From NCBI GenBank assembly GCA_946061495.1, contig CAMGSV010000078.1, forward strand, positions 1 to 10,434: a stretch of 10,434 nucleotides of DNA. The letters are read 5' to 3'. Source of the stretch: an uncultured Spirochaetales bacterium (GTDB taxonomy: Bacteria; Spirochaetota; Spirochaetia; Treponematales; Treponemataceae). A program made the position numbers and the translations under genes. Below the pieces are notes generated by a model. It was not told where the DNA came from. It did no database searches and worked only from the letters and a program-made list of their open reading frames with translations. Shown one piece after another: positions 1 to 6,471 of the stretch (position 1 is its first letter; the number at the start of each line of letters is the position of its first letter).

Positions 1-2
1 CG

Positions 3-281
3 CTGGCCCGCGGTCCCCGCCCGGGCTGTGACGGAGAGATTGTGGCCAGAAAGGCAAAGGGACGGGGCAAGGAATTCTACGGCTGCACGCGGTATCCTGA
101 GTGCGACTTCATCAGCCACTTCAAGCCCATCGACGTGTACTGCCCCAAATGCGGCCAATTCATGGTGGAGAAGTACGACAAGAAGAACGGCAGCTACAAG
201 TCCTGCATCAATCCCGACTGCGACTATCTCCATCTGGGGGATGATGCCACCCCAGAAAAGGTGGGTGAGCCGGAAGCATGA
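3..281 (+). CDS. topA: DNA topoisomerase I, C-terminal zinc-ribbon end (partial)
   Basis: Only the last 92 residues are present; the frame is open from base 3 and the start lies outside the window. TopA relaxes negatively supercoiled DNA, and its C-terminal zinc ribbons bind single-stranded DNA and help strand passage. The visible part holds two type-IA topoisomerase zinc ribbons. The first ends in CDGEIVARK followed by FYGCTRYPECDF (about residues 9-39). The second starts CPKCGQFMVEKY and closes with CINPDCDYLHL (about residues 46-76). The first ribbon seems to lack one cysteine: the expected C-P-x-C reads R-P-G-C, with CGC in place of TGC, very close to the window edge. The TGA stop overlaps the ATG of the next gene by four bases (ATGA), which suggests translational coupling. 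The catalytic tyrosine domain is not in view. The identification rests on the ribbon pattern and on its place before xerC. Confidence 0.9.
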   Translation: MARGPRPGCDGEIVARKAKGRGKEFYGCTRYPECDFISHFKPIDVYCPKCGQFMVEKYDKKNGSYKSCINPDCDYLHLGDDATPEKVGEPEA

Positions 282-1228
282 GCCGCTGTCCTGCATGCCT
301 GTCTGATGCAATCGAAGAGTTTCTCTCCTATCAGTCGGGAGTCCGTGGGCTTTCTGCCAATACGGTGACGGGGTATCGGAATGACTTGGCCAAGCTGGCC
401 TCTCTGTTGGATGGCCAGCGTCCCCTGGATTCCATCACCCGGGACGACCTGCGGTACTGCATCGGAGAGCTGACGGTGGCCGGAGCGGCTGCCTCCAGCG
501 TCAACAGGTTTGTGGCGGCTGTCCGATCCCTCTTTTCGTACTGTCGTCGCTTTGGGTACATCACGGTGAATCCGGCCCAGGAGCTGCATACGGTCAAGCA
601 GCCCAGGTACCTGCCCAAGTTCATGACCATCTCCGAGGTGAACCAATTGTGTGCCGCCCCGGAAACAACTGCCCTCCTGTGGACTGCTCGGGACAAGGCC
701 CTCTTCGAGGTGTTCTACTCCTCTGGCTGCCGTGTGTCGGAGATTGCAGGGCTGACTCTGGAGGACTTTTCCCCCGACTACACCTCCGCCCTGGTGCGGG
801 GAAAGGGCGGCAAGGATCGGCGGGTTTTTCTTGCTCAGAATGCAGTGGCGGCACTGAAGGAGTATCTCCCGGAGCGGCAGGAGCGGCTGCTGCGTCACGG
901 TGGCACGGTGAGGGGCAGTTGTTCCGCCCTGTTCTTGAACAATCACGGCGGCTCCCTCACCACCAGGGGCATACGCTACATCCTGTCCCGGTACTCTGGG
1001 GTGGAGGGCACCAACAATCCCGTTTCTCCCCACGCCTTCCGCCATACCTTTGCCACTGCCATGCTGGCAAATGGCGCCGATGTTCGTGTGGTGCAGGAGA
1101 TGCTGGGACATTCCAGTATCTCCACCACCCAGCGGTACACCCACATTACTACCGCCCAACTGGTAAAGACATATAATCAGGCCCATCCCCACGGAAATTC
1201 ACGTCAGGATGGGGATTCAGGAGAGTGA
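278..1228 (+). CDS. xerC: Tyrosine site-specific recombinase, XerC type
   Basis: This 316-residue protein is a tyrosine recombinase of usual Xer length (about 300). Xer enzymes resolve chromosome dimers at dif sites near the division septum. The N-terminal SAM-like core-binding domain spans about residues 8-100 and the catalytic domain about 110-300. All catalytic residues can be placed: Arg152 (in GCRVSEIAGL), Lys176 (GKGGKDR), His252 and Arg255 (HAFRHTFAT), His278 (LGHSS) and nucleophile Tyr287 (TQRYTH). The start is the ATG overlapping the topA stop; no strong Shine-Dalgarno precedes it, so expression probably relies on coupling to topA. The stop lies 4 nt before hslV. The position after topA matches the XerC/CodV genes of Firmicutes and spirochaetes. 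The sequence alone does not firmly separate XerC from XerD. A phage or integron integrase is unlikely, given the housekeeping context and lack of att sites. Confidence 0.9.
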   Translation: MSRCPACLSDAIEEFLSYQSGVRGLSANTVTGYRNDLAKLASLLDGQRPLDSITRDDLRYCIGELTVAGAAASSVNRFVAAVRSLFSYCRRFGYITVNPAQELHTVKQPRYLPKFMTISEVNQLCAAPETTALLWTARDKALFEVFYSSGCRVSEIAGLTLEDFSPDYTSALVRGKGGKDRRVFLAQNAVAALKEYLPERQERLLRHGGTVRGSCSALFLNNHGGSLTTRGIRYILSRYSGVEGTNNPVSPHAFRHTFATAMLANGADVRVVQEMLGHSSISTTQRYTHITTAQLVKTYNQAHPHGNSRQDGDSGE

Positions 1229-1232
1229 TCGC

Positions 1233-1790
1233 ATGAAGAAACCACAGATTCGCAGCACCACCGTCATTGCGGTGCGGAAGGATGGAAGGGTTGCCATGGC
1301 CGGCGATGGCCAGGTGACCATGGGAAATACCGTCATGAAGGGCAACGCCCGCAAGGTGCGCCGCCTGTACGATGGGAAGGTGCTCACGGGCTTTGCTGGA
1401 GCCACTGCCGATGCCTTCAACCTGTTTGACAAGTTCGAGGGCAAGATCAAGGAGTATGCTGGGGACCTGACTCGGGCGGCGGTGGAGCTGGCCAAGCAGT
1501 GGCGAACCGACAAGGCCCTCCGTCAGCTGGAAGCCCTGCTGCTGGTGGCGGACAAGGACAAGATTCTGCTGATTTCTGGCACCGGTGATGTCATCGAGCC
1601 GGAGAACGATGTGCTGGCCATCGGTTCCGGCGGAAACTATGCCTATGCCGCCGCCCTGGCCTACCTGGAGTCTTCCGATCTTTCCGCCAGGGAAATTGCC
1701 CAGCGGAGCCTGAAGATTGCCGGTGACATTTGCATCTATACAAACAACAACATTGTGGTGGAGGAGCTGCCGCTCCCGGAGGAGGAATAA
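1233..1790 (+). CDS. hslV: HslV (ClpQ), peptidase subunit of the HslUV protease
   Basis: HslV is the proteasome-beta-like threonine peptidase that forms double hexamers and degrades proteins unfolded by HslU. The chosen start gives 185 residues. AGGAG at 1219-1223 lies 9 nt before this ATG, whereas an in-frame ATG at 1209 has no good ribosome site. The catalytic N-terminal threonine corresponds to Thr9 in RSTTVIAV, so an eight-residue propeptide (MKKPQIRS) must be removed. Other expected active-site residues are Asp25 (AGDGQ), Lys41 (RKVRRLY) and Ser132 in the GSGG loop (IGSGGNYAYAAALAY). The run ILLISGTGDVIEPENDV strongly recalls Borrelia HslV. The gene follows xerC by 4 nt and precedes hslU by 1 nt, and the hslU ribosome site sits in its last codons, so the subunits are probably made together. 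Confidence is high for identity and good for the start. Confidence 0.97.
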   Translation: MKKPQIRSTTVIAVRKDGRVAMAGDGQVTMGNTVMKGNARKVRRLYDGKVLTGFAGATADAFNLFDKFEGKIKEYAGDLTRAAVELAKQWRTDKALRQLEALLLVADKDKILLISGTGDVIEPENDVLAIGSGGNYAYAAALAYLESSDLSAREIAQRSLKIAGDICIYTNNNIVVEELPLPEEE

Positions 1791-1791
1791 G

Positions 1792-3255
1792 ATGGACGTA
1801 CTGGAGAAGAAGGAAGATGGGGCGGCCCTGACCCCCAAGGAGATTGTCTCTCGGCTGGACACCTACATCATCGGCCAGCAGCAGGCCAAGAAGGCGGTGG
1901 CCATCGCCCTGCGGAACCGCTATCGCCGCCTCCTTTTGCCGGAGGATATTCGTGACGAGGTGGCGCCTAAGAACATTCTGATGATTGGCCCCACCGGTGT
2001 GGGAAAGACCGAGATTGCCCGTCGTCTCGCCAAGCTCTGCAAGGCTCCCTTCCTGAAGGTGGAGGCCACCAAATACACCGAAGTGGGCTACGTAGGCCGT
2101 GACGTGGAGTCCATGGTTCGTGACTTGATGGCAGTGGGCTACAACATGGTGAAGGCTGAGATGCAGGAGACCATGCGTCAGCAGGCCGAGGGCAGGGTGG
2201 AAGAGGATTTGTTGGATCTGCTGCTGCCGGGAAGCCGTCCTGAGAAGACCCCTGACGCACCATCTGGCGGATTCCTGCCCATCTCCATCTTCGGAACGCC
2301 AGCCACCGCCGAGTCAAAGCCCCAGGAGTCTGCCGGTTCCGCCGCTGAGACCGCTGCCGATGCCCAGCAGCTTTCCAGCACCAGGGAGAAATTCCGTGCC
2401 ATGCTGCGGGAGGGGAAGCTGGAGGATCGTGAGGTGGATGTCACCGTGAAGAAGCAGAACAACATGCCCACCATGGAGATCTTCGCTGGAGGCAACATGG
2501 AGGACCTGGAGGCAGGAATGAGGCAGATTACCTCCATGTTCAGCGGAAACCGCACCAAGAAGAAGACGGTCACCATCCAGGAGGCCCGCCGCATCCTCAC
2601 CGAGGACCAGCTGGACCGCATGATTGATCCTGACAAGGTTTCCGACGAGGCTCGCCAACGGGTGGAGCAGTCCGGCATCATCTTCATCGACGAGATTGAC
2701 AAGATTGCCGTGAAGGGGGAGCGTGGTGGCCAGGACGTGTCCCGGGAGGGAGTCCAGCGTGACATCCTTCCTATTGTGGAGGGCTCCAAGGTGAACACCA
2801 AGTACGGCGTGGTGGACACCACCCACATCCTGTTCATCGCTGCCGGTGCCTTCAACCTGGCCTCTCCCTCGGACCTGATTCCTGAGCTCCAGGGACGGTT
2901 CCCCCTGCGGGTGGAGCTTGACTCCCTTCATGCCAAGGATTTTCGCCGCATCCTGCTGGAGCCCAAGAATGCCCTCACCAAGCAGTACGCCGCTCTGCTG
3001 GCCACGGAGAAGGTCACGGTGGTCTTTGCGGATGAGGCCATCGACCGCATGAGCTTCCTGGCTGCCGACGTGAACTCCCGTTCCGAGAACATCGGCGCAC
3101 GGCGGCTCCACACCATCATGGAGACATTGCTGGAGGAGCTTTCCTTCGAGGCGGACGAGCATGCTGGGGAGACCATTACCATCACCAGCGACTATGTTGA
3201 CGAAAGATTGAAGAATATTGTGGAAAATCAGGACTTGTCCCGCTATATTTTGTAG
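1792..3255 (+). CDS. hslU: HslU (ClpY), AAA+ unfoldase of the HslUV protease
   Basis: HslU is the ATP-driven hexameric unfoldase that feeds substrates into HslV. The product has 487 residues, against 443 in E. coli. Visible motifs are the N-terminal YIIGQQQAKKAVAIAL, Walker A GPTGVGKT (66-73), pore loop GYVG (99-102), Walker B FIDEID (298-303), the arginine-finger segment ELQGRFP with Arg369, and sensor-2 GARR (435-438). The C-terminal tail ends DLSRYIL, the HslU-type ending that docks into HslV; ClpX has no such tail and carries an N-terminal zinc finger, absent here. The extra length lies mainly in the intermediate (I) domain, where residues about 146-197 are rich in Ala, Ser, Pro and Glu and look like a flexible linker. 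The start is the ATG 1 nt after the hslV stop, preceded by GGAGGAGGA (1778-1786). No terminator is obvious after its stop. Confidence 0.98.
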   Translation: MDVLEKKEDGAALTPKEIVSRLDTYIIGQQQAKKAVAIALRNRYRRLLLPEDIRDEVAPKNILMIGPTGVGKTEIARRLAKLCKAPFLKVEATKYTEVGYVGRDVESMVRDLMAVGYNMVKAEMQETMRQQAEGRVEEDLLDLLLPGSRPEKTPDAPSGGFLPISIFGTPATAESKPQESAGSAAETAADAQQLSSTREKFRAMLREGKLEDREVDVTVKKQNNMPTMEIFAGGNMEDLEAGMRQITSMFSGNRTKKKTVTIQEARRILTEDQLDRMIDPDKVSDEARQRVEQSGIIFIDEIDKIAVKGERGGQDVSREGVQRDILPIVEGSKVNTKYGVVDTTHILFIAAGAFNLASPSDLIPELQGRFPLRVELDSLHAKDFRRILLEPKNALTKQYAALLATEKVTVVFADEAIDRMSFLAADVNSRSENIGARRLHTIMETLLEELSFEADEHAGETITITSDYVDERLKNIVENQDLSRYIL

Positions 3256-3262
3256 CTTTTGC

Positions 3263-3327
3263 TAAACATACCGGTTGCCGTTGCCGAAGATGTAGTATAG
3301 ATATAGTAAACTCTTGCGATTTTACTA
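3263..3327 (+). promoter_or_regulatory. Candidate flagellar promoter and inverted repeat upstream of flgB
   Basis: The 90-nt gap between hslU and flgB holds a sigma-28-like match: TAAA (3263-3266), 16 nt, then GCCGAAGA (3283-3290), which matches 6 of 8 bases of the FliA -10 box GCCGATAA with a spacer 1 nt over the usual 15. Sigma-70-like pairs also exist, such as TTGCCG (3281-3286) and TATAGT (3302-3307), with a short 15-nt spacer. Downstream lies a perfect 7-bp inverted repeat, TAGTAAA (3304-3310) and TTTACTA (3321-3327), around a 10-nt loop just before the flgB ribosome site. It could be an operator or a leader hairpin. All are pattern matches without experimental support. Confidence 0.4.
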
Positions 3328-3345
3328 GGTTTGGAGGTTAATGGA

Positions 3346-3762
3346 ATGAGTTCCTTTTCACGTTCAGTAGACTTGCTGCACCGGGCTATGGATGCCAGCA
3401 CCCTGCGCTACCAGGTTTCCGCCAACAATCTGGCCAATGCGGAGGTTCCCAACTTCAAGCGGACATCCGTCACCTTTGAGAGCCAGCTGAAGCGGGCCAT
3501 TGAGTCTGAGGAGAATGCAAAGGATTCCTTCCAGATGACCACCACCGACCCACGGCACATCCCTTCAGAGGGCTTCATAAACTATCAGGATGTGGAGCCA
3601 CGCCGTGTCACAGACTACCTCACTACATCCAAGGCCAACGGCAACAACGTGGATGCGGAGCAGGAAGCCATGGATATCTTGAAGACCCAGCTGAACTACC
3701 AGCTTTTGACCCAGATGCAGGCCTTTGAGTTTTCCCAAGTAAAAATCGCCATGCAGAAATAA
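3346..3762 (+). CDS. flgB: Flagellar proximal rod protein FlgB
   Basis: FlgB is a proximal rod subunit joining the MS ring/FliE to the rest of the rod; in spirochaetes the rod crosses the periplasm to a periplasmic filament. The 138-residue product equals the E. coli FlgB length. The N-terminal rod signature is clear (VSANNLANAEVPNFKR, residues about 24-39), and the C-terminal helix (MDILKTQLNYQLLTQMQAFE) would form the D0 coiled coil. No Sec signal is present, as expected for a protein exported by the flagellar type III system. The start is the ATG 8 nt after GGAGG (3333-3337). A TTG at 3331 is in frame, but it overlaps the ribosome site and is rejected; an ATG at 3341 is out of frame and closes at once. 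It is first in the flagellar block, and flgC follows after 17 nt. Confidence 0.97.
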   Translation: MSSFSRSVDLLHRAMDASTLRYQVSANNLANAEVPNFKRTSVTFESQLKRAIESEENAKDSFQMTTTDPRHIPSEGFINYQDVEPRRVTDYLTTSKANGNNVDAEQEAMDILKTQLNYQLLTQMQAFEFSQVKIAMQK

Positions 3763-3779
3763 GGATTGAGGAGTAGAGG

Positions 3780-4235
3780 ATGGGACTTTTTACCAGCATA
3801 AATATTGCGGCCACCGGCATGAGCGTTGAGCGGCTTCGCACCGATGTCATTGCCAACAACATCGCCAACGCTTCCACCACCCGTACCCCGGAGGGCGGAA
3901 AATTCCAGCGCCAGACTGTGGTGCTCCAAACCTTGGGTCAGGAGAATCTCTTCCGCAACCCCTACGTTCCCAACGATTTGGATGAAGGGCCGGGTCTCGG
4001 TGTGAAGGTGAGCCGCATTGTGTCGGACACCAGCGAGGGCCGCATGGTCTACGATCCCAGCCATCCTGACGCCATCAAGTCCGGCCCCAATGCCGGTTAC
4101 GTGGAATATCCCAACGTCAATGTGGTGAACGAGATGGTTGATCTAATCTCCGCATCACGAGCCTACGAGGCGAACTCCTCGGTAATCCAGGGCTCCAAGG
4201 AGATGTTCAATAGTGCCCTGCAAATTGCTAAGTAA
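3780..4235 (+). CDS. flgC: Flagellar proximal rod protein FlgC
   Basis: FlgC is a second proximal rod subunit, exported without a cleaved signal and stacked on FlgB in the periplasm. The product has 151 residues, slightly longer than the E. coli protein (134). The N-terminal rod/hook family signature is present (INIAATGMSVERLRTDVIAN, then NIANASTTRTPEGG), and the C-terminal D0 helix motif is typical (NVVNEMVDLISASRAYEANS). The middle includes EGRMVYDPSHPDA, the conserved FlgC turn before the C-terminal helix. GAGGAG (3768-3773) sits 6 nt before the start. The order flgB-flgC-fliE is standard. A 70-nt gap follows before fliE. Other rod and hook proteins (FlgF, FlgG, FlgE) are much longer, so FlgC is the clear choice. 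Confidence 0.98.
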   Translation: MGLFTSINIAATGMSVERLRTDVIANNIANASTTRTPEGGKFQRQTVVLQTLGQENLFRNPYVPNDLDEGPGLGVKVSRIVSDTSEGRMVYDPSHPDAIKSGPNAGYVEYPNVNVVNEMVDLISASRAYEANSSVIQGSKEMFNSALQIAK

Positions 4236-4305
4236 GGCGTCGTGCCCTGTAGGTAAATCCGTGCACAGTACGGTGTGTGTAAAAATGTAGTTTTGGAGGT
4301 AGAGG
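4236..4305 (+). other. Short gap between flgC and fliE with a small hairpin
   Basis: This 70-nt stretch has no gene. It holds a small potential stem-loop, CCGTGC (4259-4264) and GTACGG (4268-4273) around a 3-nt loop, with one G-T wobble. No T-tract follows, so it is not a typical terminator. A strong ribosome site, TTTTGGAGG ending at 4299, serves fliE. I see no convincing promoter. Confidence 0.4.
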
Positions 4306-4638
4306 ATGATAGGTAACTTGGAATTGACACGGACCCATGCAGCTCACATCGGTTCTTCACCGCTGGTTTCTTCCCGTGGTGTGGGAATGGGCCAACAGAG
4401 GGGCTTGCTGGAAGAGGCCAAATCCTTTGACAGCTTCCTTGCGGAGGCGGTTGACTATGTGAACGGCAAGCAGATGGCTTCCGCCAACAATGTTGAGCAA
4501 CTGATAGTTGATCCTGACTCAATTGATATCCATGATGTGACCACTGCCATGGCGGAGGCGAATATGTCCTTGAGCCTTGCCCAGACGGTCATCAGCCGTA
4601 TGGTCAGCAGCTGGAACGAGATTACCACCACACGGTAA
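4306..4638 (+). CDS. fliE: Flagellar hook-basal body protein FliE
   Basis: FliE joins the MS ring (FliF) to the proximal rod and is the first rod-zone protein exported by the flagellar type III apparatus. The product has 110 residues, close to the family norm of about 100-110. The C-terminal half carries the family pattern: FDSFLAEAVDYVNGKQ, then VEQLIVDPDSIDIHDVTTAM and AEANMSLSLAQTVISRMVSS, the conserved helix that inserts into the rod. The N-terminal 30 residues are less conserved. GGAGG (4295-4299) lies 6 nt before the ATG. The gene follows flgC by 70 nt and is followed by 125 nt with a terminator-like hairpin, so its expression may be partly uncoupled from fliF. Identity is secure from motif and position. 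Confidence 0.95.
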   Translation: MIGNLELTRTHAAHIGSSPLVSSRGVGMGQQRGLLEEAKSFDSFLAEAVDYVNGKQMASANNVEQLIVDPDSIDIHDVTTAMAEANMSLSLAQTVISRMVSSWNEITTTR

Positions 4639-4650
4639 CGTTTGTTGGCG

Positions 4651-4692
4651 TACATGGTGGTGCAGAAACAACATTGTCACCATGTATTTTTT
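4651..4692 (+). terminator. Terminator-like hairpin between fliE and fliF
   Basis: A perfect 9-bp inverted repeat, TACATGGTG (4651-4659) and CACCATGTA (4678-4686), encloses an 18-nt loop and is followed at once by six T residues (4687-4692). Up to three G-T wobble pairs could extend the stem inward. This is the layout of a rho-independent terminator, although the stem is only about half GC and the loop is large. It lies 12 nt after the fliE stop and 71 nt before the fliF start, inside what should be one operon. No clear promoter follows before fliF, so partial termination, attenuation or an RNA-processing site is more likely than a full operon end. Confidence 0.6.
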
Positions 4693-4728
4693 CCGTTATA
4701 TTGTTTGAAATTGTTTTGGTTCGTTCGT

Positions 4729-4758
4729 TGGGAGGGGATGGTTCTCTCCTATGGGAGG
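4729..4758 (+). promoter_or_regulatory. Possible competing hairpins over the fliF ribosome binding site
   Basis: The fliF Shine-Dalgarno is GGGAGG (4753-4758), 5 nt before the ATG at 4764. Just upstream, CTCTCC (4744-4749) can pair with an earlier GGAGGG (4731-4736; six pairs, one wobble, 7-nt loop). Alternatively, CTCTC (4744-4748) can pair with GGGAG (4753-4757; five pairs, one wobble) and mask the ribosome site. The two pairings exclude each other, so an on/off arrangement is possible. This is inferred from base pairing by eye; no ligand or regulator is indicated. Confidence 0.35.
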
Positions 4759-4763
4759 CATAG

Positions 4764-6470
4764 ATGAACGAAAAGCTTAAGAAGCTTCTTGAATCAGCGA
4801 AGGGGCTGTGGACCAAGTGGTCCATGGTTCAAAAGATTATACTCTTGGGAATTGTTGCAGTCGTTGTCGTGGTGCTCATCTTTGTGATGCGGTTTTCTGC
4901 ATCGCCGACGACGGTTCCCCTGTTTAATGTACCGATTACAGATACCGTGGTGCGGGACAACATCCTCTTCCGTTTGTCGGAGGAGAACGTGGAGGCCGAT
5001 GTCAGCCCCAGTGGAATCATCTCTGTGTCAGACCAGGCCACGGCCCGCCGTATGCGTAGTCTCCTGCTTCGGGAGGACTTGGTTCCCAGTAACGTGGATC
5101 CCTGGGCCCTCTTTGACGTGGAGCGGTGGACTGCCACCGACTTTGAGCGTAATGTAAACCTCCAGCGTTCTATCACCCAGATGGTAACCCAGCACATCGA
5201 GGCTTTGGATGACGTGGATGATGCCAATGTCACCCTCACCATTCCCGAGAAGGCGCTCTTTGCCTCCCAGCAGGAGCCTACCACAGCCAGCGTTATCATC
5301 ACCCCCAAGCCTGGTAGCGACATTACCACTAATAAGAAGAAGATTCTCGGTATTCAGAAGCTTTTGATGAAGGCAGTTACCGGCCTTACGGCGGAGAATA
5401 TCGCCATTTCCGATCCCTCAGGTCTTATCATCAATGATTTTGAGGGGATGGAGGCCAGCGAGCGGGTTGACATTGTGGCCAAGGAGCAGAAGTGGGTCCG
5501 TGAGCAGGAGATGTATTACCGTGCCCGTGTCCTCCAGTCTCTTCAGGCCATCTTCGGCTCCGACCGTGTCCGTGACCTGAACGTGAAGATTGACATGGAT
5601 ATGTCCAAGGACATCCAGTCTGGTACCGAGTATTCTCCTATTGAAATCAAGGCCGACAATCCGGACACACCCTACGATGACTCCGAGTATCGTGACTATC
5701 TGCCCATTTCCTCCGAGACGGTCACCAAGCGGTGGACGGGAACAGCCCTCACCCCGGAGGGACCTGCCGGAACCGAGGGGCATAATCCTCCCGTTTATTC
5801 TGATATGTCCAATCTCTACGGTACCTCCGAGGAGACTGGCGTCAAGCAGAACAACGTCATCAACACCATGGAGTACCACAAGGAGCGCAGTCCTACCATC
5901 GACCGCATCACTGTTTCTGTGAACATCGATGGTACCTGGAAGAAGATGTATGACGAGAAGGGAAAGGTCATCGTCTCTCCCAGCGGTGAGATTGAGCGTG
6001 AGTATATTCCTGTGGAGGCTACTGACCTGTCTGCCGCCACCATGCTGGTGCAGGATGCCATCGGCTTTGACCGTGCTCGTGGTGACTCGGTGACAGTGCA
6101 GAATATCCGCTACGACCGTACCGAGCAGTTTCAGGAAGAGAGCCTTGCCTACATGCGGTCACGGCAGCAGAAGACGACGGTCCTCATTTCCATTGCAGGT
6201 GTTGCCGCCATCTTGATTGCCTTTATGGTGATTCGGCTCATCAGTCGTTCCATCGAGCGTCGCCGCCGTCTGAAGCAGGAGGAACTGCTGCGCCAGAGTC
6301 AGTTGGAGCGTGAGAAGACCATCTGGGAGGCGGAACAGGCCGGTATGGAAGTCACCATGTCCGTTGAGGAGCGACGTCGTGCCGAGCTGCAGGAAAATGC
6401 CGTTTCCATGGCTAAGGAACATCCTGAGGATGTGGCCATGCTGATTAGAACGTGGTTAATGGAGGAGTAG
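4764..6470 (+). CDS. fliF: Flagellar MS-ring protein FliF
   Basis: FliF forms the inner-membrane MS ring on which rotor, rod and export gate assemble. The product has 568 residues, as in well-studied FliF (about 550-570). Transmembrane helix 1 is near residues 25-42 (KIILLGIVAVVVVVLIFVM) and helix 2 near 471-493 (TTVLISIAGVAAILIAFMVI), placing the large middle part in the periplasm. Ring-building motifs include VPLFNVPITD, LQRSITQMVTQHIEALDDVD, and the YscJ/FliF-type TIPEKALFASQQEPTTASVI. The cytoplasmic tail ends HPEDVAMLIRTWLMEE, the conserved FliG-binding segment. A spirochaete-like basic stretch (IERRRRLKQEELLRQSQLER) follows helix 2. The start has GGGAGG at 4753-4758. The GGAGGAG at its 3' end serves fliG, which starts 1 nt after its stop. 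YscJ-type injectisome ring proteins are far shorter. Confidence 0.97.
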   Translation: MNEKLKKLLESAKGLWTKWSMVQKIILLGIVAVVVVVLIFVMRFSASPTTVPLFNVPITDTVVRDNILFRLSEENVEADVSPSGIISVSDQATARRMRSLLLREDLVPSNVDPWALFDVERWTATDFERNVNLQRSITQMVTQHIEALDDVDDANVTLTIPEKALFASQQEPTTASVIITPKPGSDITTNKKKILGIQKLLMKAVTGLTAENIAISDPSGLIINDFEGMEASERVDIVAKEQKWVREQEMYYRARVLQSLQAIFGSDRVRDLNVKIDMDMSKDIQSGTEYSPIEIKADNPDTPYDDSEYRDYLPISSETVTKRWTGTALTPEGPAGTEGHNPPVYSDMSNLYGTSEETGVKQNNVINTMEYHKERSPTIDRITVSVNIDGTWKKMYDEKGKVIVSPSGEIEREYIPVEATDLSAATMLVQDAIGFDRARGDSVTVQNIRYDRTEQFQEESLAYMRSRQQKTTVLISIAGVAAILIAFMVIRLISRSIERRRRLKQEELLRQSQLEREKTIWEAEQAGMEVTMSVEERRRAELQENAVSMAKEHPEDVAMLIRTWLMEE

Positions 6471-6471
6471 G

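Noticed and set aside
28..306. A 92-codon plus-strand frame overlapping the topA end
   Set aside because: The topA frame has paired zinc-ribbon cysteines; this frame is Ser/Thr/Ala-rich without pattern and overlaps the xerC start.
224..1192. A 322-codon open frame on the minus strand
   Set aside because: It lies opposite topA and xerC, whose motifs are certain. The translation has no recognisable domain and is a shadow of GC-rich codon use.
278..1228. xerC as the integrase of a mobile island
   Set aside because: It overlaps topA in a conserved housekeeping order, has normal Xer length, and no att sites, tRNA or cargo genes are nearby.
1209..1232. An earlier in-frame ATG for hslV inside the xerC end
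   Set aside because: It has no Shine-Dalgarno and would lengthen the propeptide to 16 residues, while the ATG at 1233 has AGGAG at a good distance.
1717..1791. An earlier in-frame start for hslU within hslV
   Set aside because: The added residues do not resemble HslU, and a strong ribosome site precedes the ATG at 1792.
2314..3162. A 282-codon open frame on the minus strand opposite hslU
   Set aside because: hslU is unmistakable on the plus strand, and the minus frame shows no domain or ribosome site of its own.
3331..3345. TTG start for flgB
   Set aside because: It overlaps the ribosome binding site; the ATG at 3346 gives the usual FlgB length and N-terminus.
4259..4273. Stem-loop after flgC as a terminator
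   Set aside because: The stem is short, includes a wobble pair and is not followed by a T-tract.
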